Shown one piece after another: positions 14,129 through 22,492 of a DNA stretch of 58,137 bases; position 1 is the stretch's first letter; each line of letters begins with the position of its first letter. This DNA comes from JBBSMX01 sp038232935. Its GTDB lineage: Bacteria; Bacteroidota; Rhodothermia; Rhodothermales; JANQRZ01. Below the pieces are notes generated by a model. That model worked only from the letters and a program-made list of their open reading frames with translations. It ran no database searches and was not told the origin of the DNA. The stretch lies in NCBI GenBank assembly GCA_038232935.1, contig JBBSMX010000007.1, forward strand, positions 1 through 58,137, read 5' to 3'. A program made the translations under genes and the position numbers.

Positions 14129-16568
14129 GAAACAGCTCGATGGTGCGCTCGGCGGTGCGGCCGGAGAGCGTATCGCGGACGCGGAGCGTGAGGGTGTAGA
14201 GCCCAGCTTCCTGGTCCTCGGCGTTGATGATCGTGTAGGTCGCGTCGTCCGGGCCGGTCCCGCCCGCCTCGAACTCGACCGACACGCCGCCGTCGTCCCC
14301 GCCGAACACGCGCTTCGCCAGCCGGGTGATGCCGGACGACGTGTCCTTCGGCTTCAGCGTCACCTCGACGGCATACTGGTTTTGCCCGTCAGCATTCTCG
14401 TCGAGGTTATAGGTCTCGAAGTAGAGGTAGATCGGCTGCGCGTTGCTGAAGACACTCCACGGGGCGGGCTGCATCACGAAATCGCCGCGCCGAACGCGGC
14501 CCCCGCTAACACCGTCTTCGCCCGCCTCGTAATCCTCCTCGACCTGGTAAGCCAGCATGAGGTCGCTCACGTCGAAGCGGCCATCGCTGAAGTCGGGCAC
14601 GTCCACGGCGCGGCGCTGCGCGGCCTCAGCCCCACCTCCTGCCGTCTCGAACTCGACCGATACCGTGGCCGGGCCTGGCTCCGCTTCCATCGGCTGCGTG
14701 TCCGTCCAGAGCTTGGCCTCTTCGAACGAGACGACCTGGTCCGTCTTCAGCCCGTACAGCGTCCGCCGTCGCTCCACGACCACGTCGCGGTTGTCATTGA
14801 TGAGGAACGCGCCGGTCTTCACCGTGAGGTTCACGAGGTCGCCGCTGAGATCGGCCTGGTCGCCGAGGGGGATGCCGTAGTTGACGTACAGGTCGGTCTT
14901 GCCCTCTCCGCCCTTGAAGGCGGTAACGAGGTAAGGAATGCGGACCTCGCGGCCGGGGGCGTGGTACGCGTAGCGCTCGGGCTGCTCGCGAAAGGTCTCA
15001 CGGGCGATCATCTCGTAGTCCATCGCCTCGGCGAAGCGGACATCGGTGTCGGCGAAGAAGTCGGCCGGCGGCGAGTAAAGTCGGTATTCCCCGTTTCGGA
15101 GCGGGTCCTCGAAGACGAACTTGAAGTCGCCGTAGTCCCACACGTTGAAGAGGTTGGAGCGATCCGCCATGTCGAAGCGCTCGCCGAACTGCCGGCCGGA
15201 CTCGATCTCCGTGGCCAGGGCGGCGAGGCCAAAGCCGGCGATGACCTCGCCGAAGTCGCCTGTGATCGTGACGTCAGAGAGCGGAGGGCCGTAGCGGACG
15301 ACGAGACGGCCGCGTTGGGTCTGCCAGCCGCGGAGGCCGATCTCGGGCGCGGCGTAGAGCAGGTCGGCGTGGACGAGCCGGGCGTAGTGTTCGAGCTTAC
15401 GCTCGTTGTAAGGCGTGAGGTAGCGGGGATTCTGGCTGGTCCAGTACCGCGAGGCGAAGCCCACGGGGTCCTCGCGGAAGCGGGCCTGATCCTCGTCGGA
15501 GAGGATAAGCGTGAGGTCCTCGAAGGCCGCTCGCTCATCGTCGCCCATGAGCGCAAACGCCTTATCGAAGCTCTTCGCCGCCGCGTCCGACCGGCCGAGC
15601 CGCTGGTTGGCGAACCCGAGATAGGCCCACATCTGGGCGTCCTCGGGGAAGAAGACGAGCATCTGGCCGAGCATCTCGAGCGCGTCGCCATAGGCCTCAT
15701 TGAGGGTGTAGATCCGCATGAGGTGGTCGTAGACCGGACGGCGGCGCGGGTCGTACTGAAGCGCCTTTCGGAGGTGGCCGATGGCGGCGTCATAGGCCCG
15801 ATCAGCCCGGCCGCTGAGGTCGAGGACGCCGGCCCCCTGCGCTTTGAGCGTGGCGATGTCGAACCGATCTGCTAGATCGATAGCCGACGCGGCGCCGAAA
15901 TCGGTGGGGGCAATCCGGGCCTGAGAAGAAATGGCAGTCGTCGCCGAGCCGGAGCCTGGTGCCGGCTCTCCGATAATGAGCTCACCGCTACCCTCGGGGT
16001 CGTCATCGGCGAAATCGTAGCGGTCGCCGGGGAGCGTGAGCGTCGGGAGCGCGATGGCGTTGCGGTACTGCCAGAAGTCGCGGATGTATGTCGCCCCGAG
16101 CTCCTCGTGCGCGAAGGCGTTCGTCGAGTCGACAGAGAGGATCTGCTGGGCGAGCGCGCGCCGCTGCTCCTGCTGGACCAGCTCGGCGAGGTTGTTCCAC
16201 GACGGGAGCCGGAGCTGCTGGAGCTGGGCCACCATGTATTCGATGTTGTCCGGATCCAGCTCGCGCGCCTGCCCGATGGCCTTCCCCGCCTCCCCTTTGT
16301 CGAAGAGAGGCGATTCGTAGTAGATCCGCGAGAGCATGTAGTACGCCTCCGCGTTGCTGCCGTCGGCTTCGATGGCGCGCTCGAAGGCGGCTTTGGCTTC
16401 CTCGAACCGGTCGCCACGGAAGGCCTCGATACCCTCCTCGACGAGTTGCCGCGAGGTGGCGGACACGGTCGTAGTACCCGTTTGGGCGTCTCCCTGGGCG
16501 AAGGCGGGAACTGCTCCCACCGCGAGGGCGACCAACATCGTGCAAAGGGTAAGGGCTCGCTGCGTCAT
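14121..16568 (-). CDS. GWxTD domain-containing secreted protein with TPR repeats (paralogue 1)
   Basis: The protein has about 815 residues. A signal peptide (MTQRALTLCTMLVALAVGAVPAFA) supports ATG 16568; ATG 16583 is an alternative. TPR-like helices follow (GIEAFRGDRFEEAKAAFERAIEADGSNAEA region and a second set near residues 260-340, HLRKALQYDPRRRPVYDHL). The GWxTD domain, here with the variant core RYWTSQNPRYLTPYNERKLEH, is found in many Bacteroidota and Acidobacteriota proteins of unknown role. The C-terminal part repeats beta-rich segments ending in LFLE. The adjacent gene at 16669 is a paralogue with the same order of domains, so they likely form a two-gene unit. No enzymatic motif is seen. 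Confidence 0.85.
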   Translation of the reverse strand: MTQRALTLCTMLVALAVGAVPAFAQGDAQTGTTTVSATSRQLVEEGIEAFRGDRFEEAKAAFERAIEADGSNAEAYYMLSRIYYESPLFDKGEAGKAIGQARELDPDNIEYMVAQLQQLRLPSWNNLAELVQQEQRRALAQQILSVDSTNAFAHEELGATYIRDFWQYRNAIALPTLTLPGDRYDFADDDPEGSGELIIGEPAPGSGSATTAISSQARIAPTDFGAASAIDLADRFDIATLKAQGAGVLDLSGRADRAYDAAIGHLRKALQYDPRRRPVYDHLMRIYTLNEAYGDALEMLGQMLVFFPEDAQMWAYLGFANQRLGRSDAAAKSFDKAFALMGDDERAAFEDLTLILSDEDQARFREDPVGFASRYWTSQNPRYLTPYNERKLEHYARLVHADLLYAAPEIGLRGWQTQRGRLVVRYGPPLSDVTITGDFGEVIAGFGLAALATEIESGRQFGERFDMADRSNLFNVWDYGDFKFVFEDPLRNGEYRLYSPPADFFADTDVRFAEAMDYEMIARETFREQPERYAYHAPGREVRIPYLVTAFKGGEGKTDLYVNYGIPLGDQADLSGDLVNLTVKTGAFLINDNRDVVVERRRTLYGLKTDQVVSFEEAKLWTDTQPMEAEPGPATVSVEFETAGGGAEAAQRRAVDVPDFSDGRFDVSDLMLAYQVEEDYEAGEDGVSGGRVRRGDFVMQPAPWSVFSNAQPIYLYFETYNLDENADGQNQYAVEVTLKPKDTSSGITRLAKRVFGGDDGGVSVEFEAGGTGPDDATYTIINAEDQEAGLYTLTLRVRDTLSGRTAERTIELFLE

Positions 16569-16668
16569 CGTAGGTACCTGCATATCTGGGAACCGCTCGG
16601 CGGCGGTAGGCGGCGTACACGCGGGCTCAACCGGGCTGTTCCTCCCCCGGCAACCGCGCGCTTCGCCG

Positions 16669-18726
16669 CTATTCGAGAAACAGATCGGCGCTCCGCACTA
16701 GTGCCTCCCCGGTGACGAGGTCGCGGAGGCGGAGGGTGAGGACGTACGGGCCGGGCAGCTGACTGCTCGCGCCGAGGACGACGTACTCGCTGAGGTCGCG
16801 GCCCCGAGCGCTCCCCTCGAACTCCACGGCGACGCCGCGCTCGCGCCGGCCGAACAGCCCCTGCGCCAGCTTCGCGAGCCCGGTCGCCGTGTCTTTGGGA
16901 CGGAGCGTGACTTCGATGGCATAGCGGTTATACTCGTCGTCGGCCGGGGTCAGGTTATAGCCCTCGACATAGAGGTAGACCGGCTGCTCGGTCCCGAACA
17001 CGCCCCACGGGGCCGGCTCGATGCGGAAGCCGTTGCGCACGACCCCGCCCGCCGCCTCTCCCTCCGCTTCCTCGATGGCATACGCGAGCAGGAGGTCGCT
17101 CGCGCTGAACCCCGCCGCGTAGTCCGGCAGCACGAGCGCTTTCCGCCGGAAACCGATCTTCCCCGTGGCCGCCTGCTCGAACTCGACGGCCAGCTCGTAG
17201 GCACCGGGGGCAGCGTTTAGCTCAAAGTCATCCGTCCACAACGTCGCGTCATCGTACGCATGTACCTCCGCCGGTCGCCCCCGCTCCACGGTGCGGCGGC
17301 GCTCGGCGACGACCTCGGCGTTGGAGTCCAGCAGGAAGGCTCCGCTGCGGAGATCGAGCCGCTCCCCCCCTGCCTCAACCGGCACCCCGTAGCGGACGAG
17401 CACGTCCACGCCGCCGCGCTCGCCCCGGAACGTGGTGGCGAGGAACGGGAAGCCGACGCGCTCGGGCGGCGCGTAGTCGAACCGCTCGGGCATCCGGTTC
17501 ATCAAGCTGTGGGCACGCGTGACCTCGTCCTCGCCCTTCGCGGAGCTCCAGAAATCGTAGTCCCCGCCCCGGAAGGCGTCCTCGAAGAGGAGGGTGAAAT
17601 CGTCGTAGACCCAGCGGTTGTACCGGCTGAAGTCGCGGGCCATGATGTCGTTGCTGAGCCACGTGACCTCGGTGCGCGGCAGCCCGTAGCGGACGGCGAC
17701 CTCGCCTTTGACCGATTCCCAGCCTCGCCGCCCGGTCCGGGTGTCGGCGAAGAGCAGGTCGGCGAGGGCGAGGCGGGCGATGTGCTCCAGCTTGCGCTCG
17801 TTCTGCGGCGTGAGCAAGCGGGGGTCTCTGCCGCGCCAGAACGTCCCGACGAAGGCGACCGAATCGGTGGCGACCGAATCGGCTTCGTCCGGGCTGAGCA
17901 GTAGGGCGACGCTCTCGAATGCGTGGCGCTGCAAGTCGGGCATTCCGGCGAGGGACCGGGTGAACGCTTCGTCGGCTTCGGCGATGTGGACGGCGCGGTA
18001 GAGGGCGAGCCCGAGGAAGAGGTCGGCGTCGGGATCGTCGGTACGGGCGGCTTTCATCCGCCGCGCGGTTTCAAGCAAGCCGGCGTCGTCGCGAGCAGCG
18101 GCATACGTGCGGAGGAGGAGGCGGTAGGCCGAGGCACGCTCCGGCTCGGAGGCGAGGGCGCGGTCGAGGTGCTCGTGGCTGCGGCGGAGGGCGCGGTTGG
18201 CGGCCCCGCTCATCCCCCGCTCGGCGGCGGTGTCCCAGCCGCCGCGCCGGTCGGCGAGGCTGCGGCGCCAGTCGAACTCGAGAAAGTAGGCGAGCGCGCG
18301 TTCCTCGTTGGCAATCGCGCTCCCCGCGTCGAGCGTGAGGATGTGGCGGGCGAGCGTTGCGCGGCGGCTGTCGGCTATGCTGAAGGCGCGTTCTTCGGAC
18401 AGCTCGTGCTGGAGCTGCCGGAGCCGGGTTTCGAGAAAGCGCGGGTTCTCCGGCTCCGCTTCGACGGCGCGCTCGGCGTGGCGACGGGCGAGGCGCTCGT
18501 CGTGCAGCGGCCCGTCGAGATAGACGAGGGCCAGCAGGTGGTTCGCCTCGGCGTTCTTCCGGTCCCGCGCGATCACGTCAGCGAGGAGCGCAGCAGCTTC
18601 GTCGAACGCGCCCTCCTCGTAGGCCGCGACGGCCTCGGCCAGCGGCCCGTCCTGCTCCGCGCCCCCTGGCTGCGCGAGCGCGACCACAGGCATCAGCACC
18701 GCGAAGAGGAGAAGGCAGCAGCGCAT
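16669..18726 (-). CDS. GWxTD domain-containing secreted protein with TPR repeats (paralogue 2)
   Basis: The protein has 685 residues from ATG 18726, where a signal peptide begins (MRCCLLLFAVLMPVVALAQ). TPR-like helices (AVAAYEEGAFDEAAALLADV; HAERAVEAEPENPRFLE) lead to the GWxTD-type core TFWRGRDPRLLTPQNERKLEH, followed by KGEVAVRYGLPRTEVTW and a C-terminal beta region with EVTLRPKDTATGLAKLAQGLFG, nearly the same as EVTLKPKDTSSGITRLAKRVFG in the downstream paralogue. Both end in DLFLE/ELFLE. It is the first gene of the pair, with a possible promoter (TATACTAT on the minus strand, 18756-18749). Function is unknown. Confidence 0.85.
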   Translation of the reverse strand: MRCCLLLFAVLMPVVALAQPGGAEQDGPLAEAVAAYEEGAFDEAAALLADVIARDRKNAEANHLLALVYLDGPLHDERLARRHAERAVEAEPENPRFLETRLRQLQHELSEERAFSIADSRRATLARHILTLDAGSAIANEERALAYFLEFDWRRSLADRRGGWDTAAERGMSGAANRALRRSHEHLDRALASEPERASAYRLLLRTYAAARDDAGLLETARRMKAARTDDPDADLFLGLALYRAVHIAEADEAFTRSLAGMPDLQRHAFESVALLLSPDEADSVATDSVAFVGTFWRGRDPRLLTPQNERKLEHIARLALADLLFADTRTGRRGWESVKGEVAVRYGLPRTEVTWLSNDIMARDFSRYNRWVYDDFTLLFEDAFRGGDYDFWSSAKGEDEVTRAHSLMNRMPERFDYAPPERVGFPFLATTFRGERGGVDVLVRYGVPVEAGGERLDLRSGAFLLDSNAEVVAERRRTVERGRPAEVHAYDDATLWTDDFELNAAPGAYELAVEFEQAATGKIGFRRKALVLPDYAAGFSASDLLLAYAIEEAEGEAAGGVVRNGFRIEPAPWGVFGTEQPVYLYVEGYNLTPADDEYNRYAIEVTLRPKDTATGLAKLAQGLFGRRERGVAVEFEGSARGRDLSEYVVLGASSQLPGPYVLTLRLRDLVTGEALVRSADLFLE

Positions 18727-18748
18727 GGGCGGACGGTGGAGGATGGGA

Positions 18749-18756
18749 TAGTATAC
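18749..18756 (-). promoter_or_regulatory. Candidate promoter element for the GWxTD pair
   Basis: TATACTAT reads on the minus strand within CGTATACTATCCC, 23 bases before the ATG at 18726. The core resembles the TATATT boxes before other genes in the window. No -33 box is convincing. Confidence 0.25.
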
Positions 18757-18860
18757 GATCCCCTTTCGCGCGCCCGATGTCAAGCCGCCCGCCGCGAACG
18801 GTCAAAAAGACGGGCACAAGTGCACGTTCTCGTGCCCCACCGGTCAAGCGGACCGAAGCC

Positions 18861-18890
18861 GAGGCCATCGAGCGGATCACGCTCGTGCGC
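18861..18890 (+). pseudogene. Possible relic of a T9SS sorting-domain C-terminus
   Basis: Read in frame, this short stretch gives EAIERITLVR, close to the last residues of the cargo protein that ends at 22491 (LVRRITLVR). Seventeen bases (CGGATCACGCTCGTGCG) are identical to those at the 22491 end. No longer frame connects to it. It may be a fragment of a lost cargo gene or a recombination trace, or chance in GC-rich sequence. Confidence 0.25.
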
Positions 18891-19451
18891 CAGGGCGTGA
18901 GAGCCCCATGCCGCAGCGTATTCCAAGTACGAAAGCGCTCCTCACGGGTCTGACCTTCGTGGTCGGGCTCGCGGGGGGCGCTGTTCTTGTGAGCGCTCCG
19001 GCACAGGCGCAACTCGTCGTGGAGCCCGCAGCCCTGAGTGTGACGGTGCCGCAGTACGAGACCGAGACGCGGGCGATAACGCTGACGAACACCGGAAGCG
19101 AGGCGCTCTCGTTCTGTCTCAACTTTGACCGCCCGTTGCAGCGAGTGGAAGGGATGGCGCGTTTGGCCGGTGGTAGTGCGCCCTGCGGGAACTACGGCGA
19201 GGTACTCTATCGTCTGGATGAGGACGGTGCCAGCGAACTGGGGTGGGACCCCTCCGGGATCACGATGACGCCGGAGGGCCGACTCTTCACGAGCTCATCC
19301 TCGGGTTTTCCCTGGCGCACGTTCTAGCTAACGGCCGACCTCCAACTCATCCGCTCGTTCGAGCATCCCCACGTCGCCGAGCTCACGCCGTTCTCGTCCA
19401 CGCGGGGGATGGGGCTGTACTAGGTAACGGTCTGGTGGCTTAGTCTCCACT

Positions 19452-20135
19452 ATGACCCGACGACGACGCAGACTCCCGCGTGCCACCCAGCGACGGCTCA
19501 TCGAGCACTTCGTCGCCGGCACCACGGCACGCACGGCGGCGGACCTCGTCGGCGTCAACCGCAACTCCGCCCGACTCTACTACCACAAGCTCCGCGAAAC
19601 CATCGCGGAGCGCATTGCAAGCGAGAGTCCCTTCGAGGGGGAAGTCGAAATCGATGAGAGCTACTTCGGAGGGCATCGCAAGGGCAAGCGAGGACGAGGA
19701 GCCGCAGGCAAGATCGTCGTCTTCGGTATCCTCAAACGCGGCGGGCGCGTCTACACCGCTGTCCCGGCCAACCTCAAGCGCGCGACGCTGCTGCCGATCA
19801 TCCGCGAGCCTCCCCTCCCGAGGGAGGGGAGGCTCGAGCCGGACTCGGTGGTCTACACCGACGGCTTCAGCGTCTACGACACGCTCGACACCTCGGGGTT
19901 CGCGCACTACCGGATCGACCACTCCGAGGGGTACGTGGACTACGACGCTAACGGTCGTGTGGCTCATATCAACGGGATCGAGAATTTCTGGAGCCAAGCG
20001 AAGCGGCATCTCCGGCGGTATAATGGGATCCCGAAGGCTCATTTCGAGCTGTTCTTGAAGGAATGCGAATGGCGGTTCAACTATGGGCCGCCGCACGAAC
20101 TGCGGAAGACGCTACTGAGCTGGACCGTTATCTAG
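19452..20135 (+). CDS. IS1595 family (ISXO2-like) transposase
   Basis: The protein has 227 residues. An N-terminal helix-turn-helix region (TAADLVGVNRNSARLYYHKL) is followed by the ISXO2-like DDE-type domain: first catalytic Asp in VEIDESYFGGHRKGKRGRG, second in VVYTDGFSVYD, and the third position as the N/H-type residue of HINGIENFWSQAKRHL. The zinc-ribbon seen in longer family members is absent. Between LLPIIRE and EPDSVVYTDG the protein carries an extra PPLPREGRL, encoded by a 32-base perfect palindrome, so a small repeat seems to have entered the gene in frame. The insertion is near the second catalytic Asp and may or may not spoil activity. Confidence 0.92.
   Translation: MTRRRRRLPRATQRRLIEHFVAGTTARTAADLVGVNRNSARLYYHKLRETIAERIASESPFEGEVEIDESYFGGHRKGKRGRGAAGKIVVFGILKRGGRVYTAVPANLKRATLLPIIREPPLPREGRLEPDSVVYTDGFSVYDTLDTSGFAHYRIDHSEGYVDYDANGRVAHINGIENFWSQAKRHLRRYNGIPKAHFELFLKECEWRFNYGPPHELRKTLLSWTVI
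19805..19836. repeat. Perfect 32-base palindrome inside the IS1595 transposase gene
   Basis: CGAGCCTCCCCTCCC on the left is the exact complement of GGGAGGGGAGGCTCG on the right, with a two-base centre (GA). It stays in frame and encodes EPPLPREGRL. Short palindromes of this kind are common as intergenic repeats; finding one in a coding region is unusual. Confidence 0.9.
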
Positions 20136-20253
20136 GCCAGCCCCCGGGGGATTACCTACGATCTCAGTACACGACAAAACCAAGACCGGGCGCGGTCGAG
20201 GGATAGCTTGAAGCTCGCCAGAGCCAAAGCCCTCCCAGACCGCTGCCCGATCC

Positions 20254-21366
20254 ATGAACCAGTCTACGGCCCTCCTCGACGTGCTGCAAGAGCACTTCCC
20301 CATCCACCGTGCCCGCGCCCGCTTCCTCGCCGCCTTCGTGCTCGCGCTCATCCGCGTGCGCAGCGTCGATCTCAGCCAGGTCGCCCTCGCGCTCAACGCC
20401 GACGCTCAGCCCGCCTCGAACTACCGCCGCATCCAGCGCTTCTTCGCCGACTTCGCCCTCGACCAGCGCCTCGTCGCGCGCCTCGTCGTGGGGCTGCTCC
20501 CGTGCCTCGTCGCGCGCCTCGTCGTGGGGCTGCTCCCGTGCCCGCCGGGGGGGTACCTCGTCAGCCTCGACCGTACCGAGTGGAGCTTCGGGCGGGCACA
20601 CACGCGCGTGCTCGTGGCAGCACTCTGCTGGCGCTCGATGGCGCTGCCGGTAGCATGGGCCGTCGTGCCCGGACGCGGCAACACCGACATGGCGCTGCGT
20701 CAGCGTGTACTCGACCGGCTCTTCGCCGTCGTTGCGCCCGAGCGTGTCGGATGCCTCGTGGCCGACCGCGAGTTCATCGGGCGGCGGTGGTTCGGCTGGC
20801 TCTGCGCGCGGGGCGTCCCCTTCGTGATCCGCGTCACGCACAACGCGGTCGTGCCGACCCCCGATGGCTGGCGCGACGTGGCTCACTACTTCCGGGGCCT
20901 GCGGTGCGGCGAGCCCCGTCTCTTGCGCCACCGCCGGACGCTCTACGGACACAAGCTCTCGGTGGCCGGGGTGCGCCTGAGCAAGAAGCCGGGCGACTAC
21001 CTCATCGTAGCGAGCAACCGGCGCTTCCGGGGCCGGCTGGCCGATCCGCTCGGTCTTTATGGGGCGCGGTGGCAGATCGAGACGCTCTTCGGCGCGATGA
21101 AGAGCCGGGGCTTCGACCTGGAGGCGACGCACCTGCGCCACCCCGAGCGCATTGAGCGGCTGGTGGGGTTGGTAAGCGTGGCGTTGGCGTGGGCTCACCG
21201 GGTAGGGGAGCACCTGGCTGAACTCAAGCCGATCCGTCGGAAGAAGCACGGGCGTAGGGCCATCAGCCTGTTCCGCTACGGCCTCGATCACCTGCGGAGA
21301 ATGCTCTTGAGCGGACGCGATCATGGCGAGTTCAGACGCTGTCTCCTACTTTTGTCGTGTACCTAG
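20254..21366 (+). CDS. IS4-family-like DDE transposase
   Basis: The protein has 370 residues. Catalytic-type motifs of the RNase H fold are visible: first Asp in YLVSLDRTEWSFG, second Asp in CLVADREFIGRRWFGWL, and the Glu region in RWQIETLFGAMKSRGFDLEATH (Y-(2)-R-(3)-E-(6)-K type signature: LYGARWQIETLFGAMKS). The N-terminus reads STALLDVLQEHFPIHRARARF. A 12-residue tandem duplication (LVARLVVGLLPC twice) precedes the first catalytic Asp and comes from a perfect 36-bp DNA duplication. The start at 20254 leaves a 91-bp left end, which is usual. Confidence 0.9.
   Translation: MNQSTALLDVLQEHFPIHRARARFLAAFVLALIRVRSVDLSQVALALNADAQPASNYRRIQRFFADFALDQRLVARLVVGLLPCLVARLVVGLLPCPPGGYLVSLDRTEWSFGRAHTRVLVAALCWRSMALPVAWAVVPGRGNTDMALRQRVLDRLFAVVAPERVGCLVADREFIGRRWFGWLCARGVPFVIRVTHNAVVPTPDGWRDVAHYFRGLRCGEPRLLRHRRTLYGHKLSVAGVRLSKKPGDYLIVASNRRFRGRLADPLGLYGARWQIETLFGAMKSRGFDLEATHLRHPERIERLVGLVSVALAWAHRVGEHLAELKPIRRKKHGRRAISLFRYGLDHLRRMLLSGRDHGEFRRCLLLLSCT
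20470..20541 (+). repeat. Perfect 36-bp tandem duplication inside the IS4-like transposase gene
   Basis: Bases 20470-20505 and 20506-20541 are identical, starting CTCGTCGCGCGCCTCGTCGT. The duplication keeps the frame and adds 12 residues (LVARLVVGLLPC) shortly before the first catalytic Asp. It is recent, since the copies show no difference. Confidence 0.95.
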
Positions 21367-22492
21367 ACCTACGATACACAGAATGGAACGATCTGGTGGA
21401 TGAACGGGGAGCGCACCTCGGTAAACGGGCAGATCGTGACGCGGCGCGTGCTCCTTCTCGAAGGGAACCTCGACGGGGAAGAAACCGGCCGCCGCATCGA
21501 GATCGTCCCGCCGGATACCCCCCTCGAAGATTTCAGCCCAGGGGGGCTCAGCTACGAGCCGGCCACGGACCTCTTCTACTTCAACGGGCAGGAGGGGGAG
21601 CCCGAGACGCGGAAACTCTGGGCGATGGACCGCATGGGCACCCTTGCCGAGGGGTATCCCCTCCGACCCGAGCCCTACCCCCCGCCTGCACTGATCGGGA
21701 GTCCTGAAGTCCACGGCGGTGCGGAGGGTGGATCGGAAGGCGTGCGCGTGGAGTTCGCCGTCTACCCCACTTTCGACGCGCCCGGCTTCGACCGGGTCGT
21801 GGTCGTGGACCGCTGGGGGAACAGCGAGGGCGAGGCGTTGGAGACGCCGGTACCCGACGCGCTCTTCGAAGCGGGCGGAGCCGGCGTACGAGGCAACCCG
21901 CTCCGCAGCCGGACGGACCCCAACGGTGTGATGTACCTGACGTTCAACAACTTTGACCACCGGGGCATCGTCGGCGTCCGCCCGCATCCGCTGCCGCCGT
22001 CGTGGCTCGTGGTGGACTCGGGCACCGAGCCGGAGGCGGCGTGGGACGGGACACTCGGGCCGGGCGAGAGTCGGGAGATCACGCTGACATTCCGGCCGGG
22101 GATGCGAGCGGTGGGCACGTAAACGGCCACGCTGCAAGCGTTCACCGCGGCGACGGGCGAAGCGGTGGAGGTGCCTCTAACGCTGGAAGTGACGCAGGGG
22201 ACGGTGAGCGAAGAGGCGGGCGCGGTGCCGGAAGTGTCGGCGCTCGTGGTATATCCGAACCCGACGAACGCCTCTGCGACGGTCGCGCTCACGGTCGCGG
22301 CGGCCTCCGACGTGCGGGTGTCGGTCTACGACGTGCTCGGCCGAAGGGTGGCCGTGCTCGCCGAGGGGCCGCTCAACGCCGGGACGCACCGCTTCGCGCT
22401 GGACGGCGCGGGGCTTCCGACAGGGGTGTACGTCGTGCGTGCCGAGGGCGGGGCGGAGCCGCTCGTCCGGCGGATCACGCTCGTGCGCTGAG

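Larger units (their letters stand above)
19411..20144 (+). mobile_element. Complete IS1595-family (ISXO2-like) insertion sequence
   Basis: The element has 734 bp with terminal inverted repeats starting GGGGCTG; by hand count 19 of the first 22 positions agree (GGGGCTG..CTAG.TAACGGTC). It is bordered by an exact 8-bp target duplication, CGGGGGAT, at 19403-19410 and 20145-20152, the length typical of this family. It carries one transposase whose stop codon lies within the right repeat. It is inserted in the T9SS pseudogene in the gene's own direction. Confidence 0.93.
20163..21366 (+). mobile_element. Complete IS4-family-like insertion sequence
   Basis: The element has 1204 bp. Its ends are inverted repeats CTCAGTACACGACAAAA (left) and CTAGGTACACGACAAAA (complement of right), 15 of 17 positions agreeing. 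The exact 9-bp target duplication ACCTACGAT lies at 20154-20162 and 21367-21375. The transposase stop codon is the last three bases of the element. It sits only 18 bases from the right end of the IS1595-like element, in the same dead gene. Confidence 0.93.
18908..22491 (+). pseudogene. Inactivated T9SS cargo gene (paralogue of 4325-5911), split by two IS elements and two nonsense codons
   Basis: The left part (from ATG 18908) encodes a signal peptide (ends SAPAQAQ) and the same sandwich start as the island 1 protein (LSVTVPQYETETRAITLTNTG). TAG at 19325-19327 replaces the Glu codon of the paralogue (RTHELT became RTF*LT), after which the frame stays open to the IS1595-like element. Removing both IS elements with one copy of each target repeat rejoins the frame perfectly as SSTRGITYDTQNGTIWW, matching VTTGVTYNADTGTLWW. 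A second in-frame stop, TAA 22120-22122, lies where the paralogue has Tyr (AVGEYTAVLQAF). The type A sorting domain (ALVVYPNPTNAS, LPTGVYVVR) is intact at the end. Confidence 0.93.

Noticed and set aside
20470..20541. CRISPR-like or regulatory repeat
   Set aside because: Only two copies, directly adjacent, inside a coding gene; no spacers. It is a simple tandem duplication. No CRISPR array was seen in the window.
20164..21324. Minus-strand frame across the IS4-like transposase
   Set aside because: The IS ends, target duplications and DDE motifs all fit the plus-strand transposase, so the antisense frame is not a gene.
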